From Pseudonocardiaceae bacterium YIM PH 21723 (GTDB lineage: Bacteria > Actinomycetota > Actinomycetes > Mycobacteriales > Pseudonocardiaceae): a DNA stretch of 64,000 bases. Positions 50,034 to 61,466 of this stretch are shown piece after piece. The notes below the pieces were generated by a model, which was not told the origin of the DNA, did not search any database, and worked only from the letters and a program-made list of their open reading frames with translations. The position numbers and the translations under genes were made by a program. Numbering within the stretch: the stretch's first letter is position 1; each line of letters opens with the position of its first letter. The DNA is taken from NCBI GenBank assembly GCA_003600225.1, contig QZFT01000018.1:79616-143615 (forward strand), given 5' to 3'.

Positions 50034-52103
50034 TCAGTGCCACGTGCTGGGCACCGACCACACCGGGCGCAGCGCGTAATCGATCACCTCGGACAGGGTC
50101 AGCGCCCGGCCCTCGGTGATCGCCTGGGCGTAGGCCTGACCCATCGTCTCCCGCAGCGAGGCTCGTACCGCGACGGCCAGCGGGGCCGTCGTGGCCCCAC
50201 GCAGGCCGCTGGCGTGTGCGTCCGACCACAGCTGTTCCGCGCCACCGAACAGCTCCGCGGCGCGCAGGGTGTTGCCCTCATCCGCGGCGGCCAGGGCGAG
50301 GATCTCGACGGCCAGCGCGATTCCCTTGAGGTCGGGCTGGGCGGGGCGGAGCCGGAGCATGTCGCAGGCGTGGCCGGCGGCGACGTCCGCCTGCCGCCGG
50401 TACAGCGCCGCCAGTCCGAGGCCGGCCAGGCCCCAGAGCTGGATCGTCTGGTCGCCGGCCCGGCGGCAGCCGTCCACCAGCCGGGTGGACAGGGCGACCG
50501 CCTCGTCGATGTCCCCTCGGCGGAGCAACGCCATCGACAGCGGGAAGCCCACCTGCAGGCCGGCCGCGGCCGCCGCCGCAGTGTCGGGTGCCCCGGCCTG
50601 CTGGATGGCGCGCTTGCCCAGGGCGACAGCCCGGTCGAAGTCCTCGCCGACGGTTGCCGCGGTGCACGCCGCGGTGAGGGCCTGGACCTGGCTGAATCCG
50701 TCGCCGACGGCCTGCGCCTGTTCCATCAGCTGGTCGGCGAGGGTGCCGACGTACGCTTCGCCGCGCACCGACGCGGTCATCACCAGGATGGTCAGCAGCG
50801 CGACCCGCTGCCGGGACGGCCGGTTGTCCTTGGCCAGCAGCCGCTGGATCCACTGCTGGCCCTCGGCGACCAGGCCCTCGTAGAACCAGTGGGAGGACAG
50901 CATCGCCGCGATCCGCAGCCCGGTTCGCGTCTCGTCCGGGTTGTCCAAGCAGAACGCCAGCACCGCACGCAGGTTGGCGTGTTCCCGGTGCAGGCGACTG
51001 ATCCACCTGGCCTGCTCCGGGCCGAACCAGCCCTGGTTCGCCTGTTTCGCCAGCTCCAGGTACCACTGCGCGTGCCTGCGGGACACCGCGACCGGATCGG
51101 CCAGGTGATCGCGGCCGAAGTGCCGGATGGTGTCCAGCATCCGCAGCATGTTCCCCGGCTCCCGGATGAGCACCGACTTGTCCGCCAGCCTGCCCAGCAG
51201 TTCCCGGGTCTGCTCGACGGGCAGCCCGCTCACCGCGGCGGCCGCGTCGGCGGTGAAGCCGCCGGCGAACACCGAGCAGTGGGCCCACAGCTGCTGTTCG
51301 TCGGGGGAGCACAGCTGATAGCTCCAGTTGACCGTCTCGCGCAGCGTGCGGTGCCGGGCGGGCAGGCCACGGCCGGTGCTGGTGAGCAGCCGGAACCGGT
51401 CGGTGAGCCGGTGCAGCACCTCGTCGACGGAGAGCACGGACAGGCGTGCCGCCGCCAGTTCGATCGCCAGGGGGATGCCGTCCACCTTCTGGCAGATGCG
51501 GATGATCGTCGGCAGGTTCGCGTCGGTGATGGTGAAGCTCGGGCAGACCGCCACGGCCCGCTGGGCGAACAGCCGCAACGCGGGTGCCCAGTCGGTGGCC
51601 GGTCCGGTGCTCGCCGCCGGGATCTCCAGTGGATCGACCTCATAGACGCGTTCCCCGGCGGCGCCCAGGGCCTCCCGGCTGGTGGCCAGTACCGCCAGCC
51701 CGGTCGCCTCGGTGAGCAGCGTGTCGATCAACGTCGCGCAGTCGGTGGTGAGGTGTTCGCAGTTGTCCAGCACGATCAACGCCCGGCGGTCCCGCAGGTG
51801 GTCGGCCAGCAGGCGCAGCGGCGGGAGTCCCTCGTTGTCCCGGATACCCAGCACCTGCGCCACCGTGTGGGCCACCAGATCCCCGGAACCGACGGCGGCC
51901 AGCTCCACGAACCAGTTCCCGTCCGGGAACTCGGCGGCCACGGCGGCCGCACCACGCAACGCCAGCCGGGTCTTGCCCACCCCGGGGGTACCGGTGAGGG
52001 TGAGCATCCGGCCACCGCGCAGGTCGGTGGTGATCCGTCCCAGGTCCACATCGCGGCCGACGAAGCTGGTCAGCTCGACCGGCAGGTTCCCTGGGCTGCT
52101 CAC
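50034..52103 (-). CDS. NB-ARC/TPR STAND ATPase without effector domain, copy B
   Basis: A 689-residue protein. It begins almost at the ATPase: FVGRDVDLGRITTDL, Walker A GTPGVGKT (38-45), Walker B ALIVLDNCE (Asp113), VLATSREALG (sensor), RICQKVDGIPLAIELAAARL (GxP motif) and LRETVNWSYQLCSPDEQQLW. The C-terminal 300 residues are TPR-like repeats. The core is that of AfsR/LuxR-type regulators, but neither an N-terminal SARP/BTAD domain nor a C-terminal helix-turn-helix is present. The GTG at 52103 starts two bases after the stop of copy A; the frame is open upstream only as antisense. Confidence 0.85.
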   Translation of the reverse strand: MSSPGNLPVELTSFVGRDVDLGRITTDLRGGRMLTLTGTPGVGKTRLALRGAAAVAAEFPDGNWFVELAAVGSGDLVAHTVAQVLGIRDNEGLPPLRLLADHLRDRRALIVLDNCEHLTTDCATLIDTLLTEATGLAVLATSREALGAAGERVYEVDPLEIPAASTGPATDWAPALRLFAQRAVAVCPSFTITDANLPTIIRICQKVDGIPLAIELAAARLSVLSVDEVLHRLTDRFRLLTSTGRGLPARHRTLRETVNWSYQLCSPDEQQLWAHCSVFAGGFTADAAAAVSGLPVEQTRELLGRLADKSVLIREPGNMLRMLDTIRHFGRDHLADPVAVSRRHAQWYLELAKQANQGWFGPEQARWISRLHREHANLRAVLAFCLDNPDETRTGLRIAAMLSSHWFYEGLVAEGQQWIQRLLAKDNRPSRQRVALLTILVMTASVRGEAYVGTLADQLMEQAQAVGDGFSQVQALTAACTAATVGEDFDRAVALGKRAIQQAGAPDTAAAAAAGLQVGFPLSMALLRRGDIDEAVALSTRLVDGCRRAGDQTIQLWGLAGLGLAALYRRQADVAAGHACDMLRLRPAQPDLKGIALAVEILALAAADEGNTLRAAELFGGAEQLWSDAHASGLRGATTAPLAVAVRASLRETMGQAYAQAITEGRALTLSEVIDYALRPVWSVPSTWH

Positions 52104-52105
52104 GA

Positions 52106-54241
52106 TCAGCCGCCGGCGACCGGGCTGGTCTCGTACCGGCGGTTGTCGCCGCGCAGGCAGTAGTCGATGGCCTCGGACAGCGACAGCCGCCTGCCCTCCT
52201 CGACCGCGAGGGCGTAACTGGTCTCGCCGAGCGCCGCCTTGGTGCGGTCCACCACCTGTTGACGGCCACCCGCGACCAGGCCGACGCGCAGCCCGGTGCC
52301 GGCCCGCTCGTCCCACAGGTAGTGCGAGGCGCCGAGCAGGACGGCGGCCAGTTTGTGTTCGCCGCCGGCGGAGGCGACGCCGGCCAGCACCTCGACCACC
52401 ATGACCGTGGTCAGCGGGTCGGGCAGCGCCCGGCGCAACCGCAGCGCGTCGTGCAGGTGGGTCACCGCCTCGGCCATCTTGGCCTGCTGGAACAGCGACT
52501 GGCCGAGCAGGCTCAGGCTGCACGCCTGAATGGTCCGGTCCTGGTTCTCCCGGCAACGCTGGATGGACAGCCGCGCGTGGTGCTCGGCGCCGACCGGGTC
52601 GCCCAGGTGCAGCAGGCAGGTGCCGATGCCCAGGTGGACGTGCGCCAGCATCGGGGTCGTCAGGGCCAGCGGAAGTTGTTGCAGCAGCCGGGCGCATTCG
52701 GTCAGGTGGTCGATGGTGGGCTGCCAGCGGCCGTTGCACATCTCGGCGCCCGCCGCGCAGAACGCCAGGTGCGCGCGGCTGAACTCGTCCGCCCCGTCGC
52801 CGATCTCCCGCATCTCCGCGGACAGCTCCAGCGCGGTCTCCGGGTCACCCGCGGAGGCGGCGGCCAGCACGGTGAGCGCCAGCAGTCGTTGCCGCGCGGG
52901 CGGATCCTCGATCTGGGACAGCACCTCCACCAGCCACTGCTGCAGCTCGGCGGCCCGGCCGTCGTGGATCCACGGCGTGGCCAGCGAACCCAGCATCCGG
53001 CAGGCGACGAACAGCCCGGCGGCGTTCTGCACGCTGGTACTCGGCCTTATGCAGTGCCGCAGGGCGGCGCGGAACTCCGGGAGCTCCTCGCGCAACCGGC
53101 GGATCCAGTCCAGCTGGGCCGGCCCGAACCATTCCCGGCCACCGCGTTCGGCCAGTTTCAGGCACCATTCGGCGTGCCGGAACCGGACGCCCGCCTGGTC
53201 GGCGCGCTCGTCGAGGCGGGCGGCGCCATAGCAGCGCACCGATTCGAGCATGCGGAACCGCAGCTGGCCGTCGCGTTCCTCGCGCACCAGCACGGACTTG
53301 CTGACCAGTCCGCCGATCAGGTCCATGATCGCGTCGGCGCCGATCTCCCCGCCGACGCACACCTGCTCGGCGGCGTCCAGGGTGAACGGCCCGGCGAACA
53401 CGCCACACCGCATCCACAGGATCTGCTCGGCCTCGCTACACAGCCGGAAACTCCAGTCCAGCGACTCGCGCAGCGACCGGTGATAGGTCGGGGTCGCCGG
53501 TTCGTCGAAGCGCAGCAGGGTCAGCCGGTCGGGCAGGTGATCCAGCACCTGGTCCACGGTGAGCTCACGCAGCCGGTAGGCGGCCTGCTCCACCGCGAGC
53601 GGGATGCCGTCGAGGCGCTGGCAGATCCGTTCGATGACCGGCAGATTCGTCGCGTTCAGCTCGAAGCCCCGGGTCGCGCGCTGCGCGTGCCGGATGAAGA
53701 GGTCCACGGCGGGCGCCAGCTCGTCCGGTCCGGCGGGGGTGCGGCCCTTCGGCAGGTAGATGGGCAGTGGCTCGACCGGGAGGATCTGTTCCCCGGTGGC
53801 CTGCAACGGCTCGCGGCTGGTGGCCAGTACCCGCAGGCCCCGCGCCCGGCTCATCACCGTGCCGAGCAGTTCGGCGCAGGCCTCGGCGAGGTGCTCGCAG
53901 TTGTCCAGGACCAGCAGCAGATTCCGGTCCCGGACGTGGTCGAGTAAGGCTTCCAGTGGGTTGGCCCAGGACCAGTACCGGGCGCGGAGCACCTGGCACA
54001 GGCTGCTGGCCAGTGATCGGGGGTGGGCCACCGCGTCCAGGCTGACCAGCCAGGCACCGTCCGGGCAGAACTGTCGTCGCTCGGCGGCCGCTCGCAGCGC
54101 CAGTCGCGATTTACCCACGCCCGCGGACCCGGTCAGCGTGAGCAGGCGCGCCTCAGCGAGTCTCGTGGTGATGCCATCCAGGTCGGACCGGCGTCCCACG
54201 AACTCGTTCACATCAGGCGGCAGGTTGCCTGCGTGTGCCAA
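52106..54241 (-). CDS. NB-ARC/TPR STAND ATPase without effector domain, copy A
   Basis: A 711-residue paralogue of the next gene: FVGRRSDLDGITTRL, Walker A GSAGVGKS (38-45), Walker B LLLVLDNCE (Asp113), VLATSREPLQ, RICQRLDGIPLAVEQAAYRL, LRESLDWSFRLCSEAEQILW, then TPR-like repeats. It also lacks a DNA-binding or toxic effector domain. The start is uncertain: TTG at 54241 gives MAHAGNLPPD; a GTG ten codons later is possible. Copy B follows after two bases, so they are cotranscribed and may form a mixed oligomer. Confidence 0.85.
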   Translation of the reverse strand: MAHAGNLPPDVNEFVGRRSDLDGITTRLAEARLLTLTGSAGVGKSRLALRAAAERRQFCPDGAWLVSLDAVAHPRSLASSLCQVLRARYWSWANPLEALLDHVRDRNLLLVLDNCEHLAEACAELLGTVMSRARGLRVLATSREPLQATGEQILPVEPLPIYLPKGRTPAGPDELAPAVDLFIRHAQRATRGFELNATNLPVIERICQRLDGIPLAVEQAAYRLRELTVDQVLDHLPDRLTLLRFDEPATPTYHRSLRESLDWSFRLCSEAEQILWMRCGVFAGPFTLDAAEQVCVGGEIGADAIMDLIGGLVSKSVLVREERDGQLRFRMLESVRCYGAARLDERADQAGVRFRHAEWCLKLAERGGREWFGPAQLDWIRRLREELPEFRAALRHCIRPSTSVQNAAGLFVACRMLGSLATPWIHDGRAAELQQWLVEVLSQIEDPPARQRLLALTVLAAASAGDPETALELSAEMREIGDGADEFSRAHLAFCAAGAEMCNGRWQPTIDHLTECARLLQQLPLALTTPMLAHVHLGIGTCLLHLGDPVGAEHHARLSIQRCRENQDRTIQACSLSLLGQSLFQQAKMAEAVTHLHDALRLRRALPDPLTTVMVVEVLAGVASAGGEHKLAAVLLGASHYLWDERAGTGLRVGLVAGGRQQVVDRTKAALGETSYALAVEEGRRLSLSEAIDYCLRGDNRRYETSPVAGG

Positions 54242-54446
54242 CGTCGCATCGCCTACTTAGGACAATCAAGAAGGTCAGGGTTCGGGTTGTCACGACCGTA
54301 CCGTCGCGGTGGCGCCGAAGGGCTGCCTTGCCCGTATCGGTGGCCGACATTAACCCGGCTGGACACTGACATCGCACCGGCGAGTCAATGTGGCGCCAGA
54401 CTTTACCCCCCGATGGACGGAAGCTCGTGATCACCCCGCCGGACGA

Positions 54447-55235
54447 TCAGTGCTCCCAGGCCGGCAGCCCGGGCAGCGCGCCACGCAGACCCTCCCCGGA
54501 ACCGCGCCCGGTGAGCCAGGCCAGCGCCACCGCCGGCGGTCCGCTGATCTCCACCGGTTCCTCGCCGGTGCCCAGCCGCCAGCTGCGCCGGGTATCGGCC
54601 AGCTCCACGGTCAGCCGGAACGCGGGCACCGCCGGTTTCCGCCCGTAGCCGCCGATCACCCGCTCCAGCATGGCCAGCAGGCTGCTGTCCGGGATGTGGC
54701 TCCAGTCCACCTCGTGCGCCAGGTCCACGTGGTGGATCCACACCTCCTGCATGCGCAGCCACGGCACCAGATACGCGGGCAGCGCGCCGCCCTTCGGTCC
54801 GGTGATCACCGACTCCCAGGCGAAGGCGGGCATCCGCCTGCCTTCCTGGGTGAACCGCTCGCAGGCCGCCGCCAGATCCTCGGTGAGCACTCGCCAGGTG
54901 CGGCGCGCGCCCTCCTCGATGGCCGCGTCCCGGTCGGCCCGGCTGGTGTACGCCTGGTGTTCGACTCCGGTCCTGGCCCAGGTCAGCAGGTTGGTCAACG
55001 CGTCGGCGTTGCGGGCCAGGTGACTGATCACGTGCCCCCGGCTCCAGCCCGGCAGCAGGCTGGGGCCGCGCAGCAGGCCGTCGTCCATCCGGCACACGGC
55101 GGCCACCAGGGTGGCGGTCGCGCGGTCCACCTCGGCGAGTCCCTGGTTAGCCCGATCGAGTAGATCGGGAATGGCCGCCCGTTCGGATGTGGATATATCT
55201 GTGGGCGACGAGACGTCGCGACTCGGAATGGACAT
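54447..55235 (-). CDS. Mycothiol-dependent maleylpyruvate isomerase-like protein
   Basis: A 262-residue protein. The N-terminal DinB-fold domain has LLPGWSRGHVISHLARNADA (first His) and WLRMQEVWIHHVDLAHEVDW (HxxxDL), the zinc site of MDMPI. A C-terminal beta domain follows (AFRLTVELADTRRSWRLGTG). The family uses mycothiol to isomerise maleylpyruvate in gentisate breakdown or carries out related thiol chemistry. The ATG at 55235 has GGGAG five bases upstream. It is divergent from a metabolite:H+ symporter, which fits aromatic-acid uptake and breakdown (inference). Confidence 0.82.
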   Translation of the reverse strand: MSIPSRDVSSPTDISTSERAAIPDLLDRANQGLAEVDRATATLVAAVCRMDDGLLRGPSLLPGWSRGHVISHLARNADALTNLLTWARTGVEHQAYTSRADRDAAIEEGARRTWRVLTEDLAAACERFTQEGRRMPAFAWESVITGPKGGALPAYLVPWLRMQEVWIHHVDLAHEVDWSHIPDSSLLAMLERVIGGYGRKPAVPAFRLTVELADTRRSWRLGTGEEPVEISGPPAVALAWLTGRGSGEGLRGALPGLPAWEH

Positions 55236-55283
55236 GGGGGCTCCCGTCCGCTGGCCGGTAGATCCCACTCTAAGAGCCCGCTT

Positions 55284-55297
55284 CTACCACGTGGTAG
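55284..55297. promoter_or_regulatory. Perfect palindrome between isomerase and transporter genes
   Basis: CTACCACGTGGTAG, 14 bp without a centre, lies in the 99-bp divergent gap, 37 bp before the transporter ATG. It is a likely operator for both genes. The regulator is not in the window. Confidence 0.55.
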
Positions 55298-55334
55298 CAC
55301 CCGATTGGGTCTAGGCAGCGAAGGGAAATGACAG

Positions 55335-56603
55335 ATGGTGAAAGTGAGGGACACCGAGACCCGGGCTCCTGGGCGGGAGGCGGTACTCGCGGCGGCCATC
55401 GGCAACGGCCTGGAATGGTTCGACTGGAACGTCTACGCCATCTTCGCCGTGTACTTCGCGCCGGGTTTCTTCCCGCGGGGTGACCCGACGGTGGCGCTGC
55501 TGTCCACGCTGGCCATCTTCGCGGTGGGCTTCTTCTTCCGGCCACTCGGCGGCCTGCTGCTGGCCGCCTACGCCGACCGGCACGGCAGGCGGAACGCGCT
55601 CACCCTGGCCACGCTGATCATGGCGGCGGGCAGTCTGCTGATCGCCGTCACCCCGGGCTACTCCAGCATCGGCCTGGCCGCGCCACTGCTGTTGCTGCTG
55701 GCCCGCTGCGCGCAGGGCCTGTCCACCGGCGGCGAGTTCTCGGCGGCGGCCACCTACATCGCGGAGATCGCCCCGGCGGGCAGGCGTGGGCTGTACGGCA
55801 GCGTGTTCTACATCAGCGTCACCGTGTCCACGCTGTTCGCCACCCTGGTCGCGGCGGTGCTGACCTCGGTGTTCGGCAGGGACGGCGTCGCCGACTGGGC
55901 CTGGCGGCTGCCGTTCGCGTTCGGCGCGCTGCTCGGCCTGTACGCGCTCTACCTGCGACGCAGGCTGCCGGAGACCGAACCGTTCACCAGGTCCGAGCCG
56001 GTGGCCAGGCCGACGGTGGAACTGCTGCGCAGGCATCCCGCACAGGTGGCCCGGATGGTCGGCTTCACCCTCGGCGGGACGATCGCCTTCTACACGTTCG
56101 GCGTCTACCTGCCCACCTACGCGCAGAAGGCCGCGCACATCCCGGCCGTCCCCGCCCTGTGGGCGGCGGTGGCCGCGCAGCTGGTGTTCCTGCTGGTCCT
56201 GCCGCTGGTCGGATCGTTGTCGGACCGGATCGGCCGGCGCCCCCTGCTGCTCGGCACCGCGGGTGGCACGGCGTTGCTCGCGGTGCCCGCGTTCGGCCTG
56301 CTGAACGGTTCCGCCTGGTCGTTGTTCCTGGTCATGACCGCGATGCTGATCGTGTTCGCCGGCTACGGCGCGGTGTCCCCGTCGGCGAAGGCGGAGATGT
56401 TCCCGACCGAGGTGCGGGCCGCCGGACTCGGGCTGCCGTACGCGTTGACCGTGGCGATCTTCGGCGGCACGGCTCCGCTGGTGGTGGAGAGCCTGGCCGC
56501 GCGCGGGCTGGCCTCGTGGTTCCCCTGGTACATCGCCGTGTTGTGCGTGATCAGCTTCGGCACCGTGTGGTCCATGCGGGAGACCAGCGGGGACGTGTTC
56601 TAG
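55335..56603 (+). CDS. MHS-family metabolite:H+ symporter (MFS)
   Basis: A 422-residue membrane protein with about 12 hydrophobic segments. It has the MHS features AAAIGNGLEWFDWNVYAIFA in helix 1, GGLLLAAYADRHGRRNAL between helices 2 and 3, GLSTGGEFSAAATYIAEIAP in helix 4, and GSLSDRIGRRPLLL. Relatives (ProP, KgtP, ShiA) import carboxylates, betaines or aromatic acids. It is divergent from the MDMPI-like gene and likely shares its regulation. Confidence 0.88.
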   Translation: MVKVRDTETRAPGREAVLAAAIGNGLEWFDWNVYAIFAVYFAPGFFPRGDPTVALLSTLAIFAVGFFFRPLGGLLLAAYADRHGRRNALTLATLIMAAGSLLIAVTPGYSSIGLAAPLLLLLARCAQGLSTGGEFSAAATYIAEIAPAGRRGLYGSVFYISVTVSTLFATLVAAVLTSVFGRDGVADWAWRLPFAFGALLGLYALYLRRRLPETEPFTRSEPVARPTVELLRRHPAQVARMVGFTLGGTIAFYTFGVYLPTYAQKAAHIPAVPALWAAVAAQLVFLLVLPLVGSLSDRIGRRPLLLGTAGGTALLAVPAFGLLNGSAWSLFLVMTAMLIVFAGYGAVSPSAKAEMFPTEVRAAGLGLPYALTVAIFGGTAPLVVESLAARGLASWFPWYIAVLCVISFGTVWSMRETSGDVF

Positions 56604-56640
56604 CCGGCGGCCGCGGATTGGCTACTCTGGTTCCTTGGGC

Positions 56641-56663
56641 GACACCAGCGGGGATGTGCTCTG
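56641..56663 (+). repeat. Partial duplicate of the transporter gene's last codons
   Basis: GACACCAGCGGGGATGTGCT plus CTGA encodes DTSGDVL-stop and closely matches the transporter's end at 56580-56603 (GAGACCAGCGGGGACGTGTT, ETSGDVF-stop), 61 bp upstream. It may be a trace of a tandem duplication or a recombined paralogue. Confidence 0.5.
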
Positions 56664-56674
56664 AACCACCCCCT

Positions 56675-56690
56675 TCGAACGCAGGTTCGA
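56675..56690. promoter_or_regulatory. SOS (LexA) box of uvrA
   Basis: TCGAACGCAGGTTCGA matches the actinobacterial/Gram-positive LexA site (TCGAAC, N4, GTTCGA) exactly. It is 124 bp before the uvrA start, and TACGGT (56701-56706) just downstream is a possible -10. uvrA is therefore probably induced by DNA damage. Confidence 0.85.
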
Positions 56691-56813
56691 TGGCCGGTGC
56701 TACGGTTTTTCGGGCCCCGGGAATAGCCGCTCGCCCGGTTTTGTCAGGGGTCCCGCCTAGCATCGTCGCTGGGTTTTCAACCAGGACATATTTGATCTCG
56801 TAAGGACAAGCCT

Positions 56814-59666
<2,853 letters not shown>

Positions 59667-59672
59667 TCCCGA

Positions 59673-59717
59673 CACTTTCCATGGAATCTGCGCCCTTTGC
59701 AGATTCCATGGAAAGTG
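59673..59717 (+). terminator. Perfect 18-bp hairpin after uvrA
   Basis: CACTTTCCATGGAATCTG (59673-59690) and its complement (59700-59717) enclose a 9-nt loop, six bases past the uvrA stop. The shoulder GTCCCGA and the size match the family-A palindromes at 10585 and 17485, but the arm sequence is different. It probably terminates uvrA. Confidence 0.8.
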
Positions 59718-59817
59718 CTCCGCGTAGCGACTCCAGGCGGTGAAGTGGTGCAGATTCATCCGATTGCGCAGGAAATGGCTTTCCAATGCGGTCGGGACAC
59801 ACATTTTCTTGAACTGC

Positions 59818-60015
59818 ATGACCTCATACCGATGGATCCCGGTGGACGGCATGCGGCACGCCTTCTGGCAGGACAAGTTCCTGTACGGCGGGCAGACCGT
59901 CTCCGTCGCCCTGGAGAAGATCACTGTCCCGGAGACCGAGCCTGACAAGATCGGCTGGATGCTGAGCAAGACCTGCCTGCGGTGCAACGACGTGTTGTGG
60001 CGGGTTCCGACCTGA
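59818..60015 (+). CDS. Small zinc-finger-like hypothetical protein
   Basis: A 65-residue protein beginning MTSYRWIPVDGMRHAFWQDK, with an HAF segment and a C-terminal CLRCNDVLWR. The order (RWxPVxGxRHA ... CxxC) recalls small actinobacterial zinc-finger proteins found singly in many copies, but the first Cys of that pattern is not present. Upstream frame extension to 59740 runs back into the uvrA hairpin region and is unlikely. Function unknown. Confidence 0.55.
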   Translation: MTSYRWIPVDGMRHAFWQDKFLYGGQTVSVALEKITVPETEPDKIGWMLSKTCLRCNDVLWRVPT

Positions 60016-60034
60016 CCTCTGGGAGGTCACGACC

Positions 60035-60062
60035 GGGTGTCGGCCACGCGTGGCCGACACCC
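60035..60062 (+). terminator. Terminator hairpin after the small protein gene
   Basis: GGGTGTCGGCCA (60035-60046) and TGGCCGACACCC (60051-60062) are perfect 12-bp arms around CGCG, 20 bp after the stop at 60015. Confidence 0.75.
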
Positions 60063-60127
60063 CTAGGGCCCGGGTTAGGGGATTTCGCTGATATTCAGCG
60101 GAATCCCCGCCGGGCACCGTGGTCGCC

Positions 60128-60634
60128 ATGTTGCTCCGAAGCCTGATCACCGCGTTCTTCACCGGCCTGTTCCTGCTGAGCGCCTCGATCTGTCCCGCGT
60201 GGGCCGCGCCCCCGCCGACCATGACCATCACCGGACAGGCCGGCGTCTGGACCAGCTCCAGCCTGCTGCCCGGCGAGCAGTTCCCCCTCGACATCGACCT
60301 CACCACGAGGGCCGATGCCGTGACCTTCGAGTTCGCCCCGATCACCGTCGGCCCCGCACGGATCTCCCTGCGCCGCAGCGGTTCCGGCGAGTACGACCCC
60401 GCAACCGGCGCGCTGCGGCTGGACGCTCCGCTGCTGATCAGCGTCGCCGGTACCCGGCTGAGCACCGACCTCACCCTCAGCACCACCGGGAGCTACACCC
60501 TGCCGCAGGGCGACGTCCTCCGGGGAGTTCCGGTCGACGGGCAGGGCCGGCTGTTGCTGACCGGCGCCATGACCGTCCCCGCCGGGCTGTTCTCGATCAA
60601 GGCCTGGTTCGCCGTCAGCGGTGTGCTCAGCTGA
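60128..60634 (+). CDS. Secreted beta-rich hypothetical protein
   Basis: A 168-residue exported protein: signal peptide MLLRSLITAFFTGLFLLSAS (cleavage near AWA-A), then a beta-rich region with TITGQAGVWTSSSLLPGEQF, AVTFEFAPITVGPARISLRR and SGSGEYDPATGALRLDAPLL. There are no Cys residues in the mature part. I see no named domain; the alternating strands suggest a sandwich fold. It precedes the SDR gene by 14 bp, but that gene has its own -10. Confidence 0.65.
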   Translation: MLLRSLITAFFTGLFLLSASICPAWAAPPPTMTITGQAGVWTSSSLLPGEQFPLDIDLTTRADAVTFEFAPITVGPARISLRRSGSGEYDPATGALRLDAPLLISVAGTRLSTDLTLSTTGSYTLPQGDVLRGVPVDGQGRLLLTGAMTVPAGLFSIKAWFAVSGVLS

Positions 60635-60635
60635 C

Positions 60636-60641
60636 TACGGT
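60636..60641 (+). promoter_or_regulatory. Leaderless -10 of the SDR gene
   Basis: TACGGT ends seven bases before the ATG at 60649 and directly follows the upstream stop codon, so the SDR gene can be transcribed on its own. Confidence 0.4.
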
Positions 60642-60648
60642 TGCCCGT

Positions 60649-61425
60649 ATGGGATCGCTGGACGGCAAGGTGGCAGTGGTGACCGGGGTGAGCCGCCGGG
60701 CCGGTATCGGCTTCGCCATCGCCAGGGAACTCCTCGAGGCGGGCGCCTCCGTGTTGATCCAGTCCTGGGCGCCGCATGACGGGGAACAGCCGTGGGGCGC
60801 CGATCCGGTGGGGGACACCGGAATCCTGGCCGCACTCGGCGGCGCGGGGGACCGGTTGCGGCAGCTCTCCGTGGACTTCGCCGACCCCGGCGCACCCGCA
60901 CGTGTGGTGGCCGCGGCGGTGGACGCCTTTGGCGCGCCGGACATCCTGGTGGCCAACCACGCGCGGAGCTCCTACCAGACCCTCGCCGAGATCACCGCGG
61001 CCGAACTCGATCTGAGCTGGGCGGTGAACGCCCGGGCGAGCGTGCTGCTGGCCCAGGCCTTCGCCGCCGCACGCACCGGCTCCGCACCCGGCGGGCGGAT
61101 CATCCTGTTCACCTCCGGCCAGCACCTCGGGCCGATGAACGGCGAGATCCCCTACACGATCAGCAAGGGGGCCATCCACCAGATGACCCTCACCCTGTCC
61201 GATGCCCTGGCGGACCGGGGGATCACCGTCAACGCGGTGAACCCCGGCCCGGTCGACACCGGCTGGGCCGACGAGGCGCTGACCGCGAGCGTAGGCCGGG
61301 CACTGCCCGCCGGGCGCTGGGGAAGGCCGGGGGACATCGCCCCGCTGGTGCGATGGCTGGCCTCCGCGGAGAGCCAGTGGATCACCGGCCAGGTGATCAA
61401 CGCCGAGGGTGGGTTCCGGCGCTGA
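60649..61425 (+). CDS. SDR-family oxidoreductase (FabG-like)
   Basis: A 258-residue SDR: VAVVTGVSRRAGIGFAIARE (cofactor loop with a two-residue insertion), ILVANHARSS where NHA replaces NNAG, LFTSGQHLG (catalytic Ser) and YTISK. The C-terminal WITGQVINAEGGFR is typical of 3-oxoacyl-reductase-like members. The insertion RAG and the NHA variant suggest a divergent subgroup. The ATG at 60649 is seven bases after TACGGT. Confidence 0.86.
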   Translation: MGSLDGKVAVVTGVSRRAGIGFAIARELLEAGASVLIQSWAPHDGEQPWGADPVGDTGILAALGGAGDRLRQLSVDFADPGAPARVVAAAVDAFGAPDILVANHARSSYQTLAEITAAELDLSWAVNARASVLLAQAFAAARTGSAPGGRIILFTSGQHLGPMNGEIPYTISKGAIHQMTLTLSDALADRGITVNAVNPGPVDTGWADEALTASVGRALPAGRWGRPGDIAPLVRWLASAESQWITGQVINAEGGFRR

Positions 61426-61466
61426 GACGGGCGACGGCACCGGGCCGGCCTGTCCGGAGCAGGTGT

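Noticed and set aside
56660..56760. tRNA-like TTCGAACGCAGGTTCGAT
   Set aside because: The match to a T-loop is superficial. The sequence is the symmetrical SOS box, and no cloverleaf can be drawn around it.
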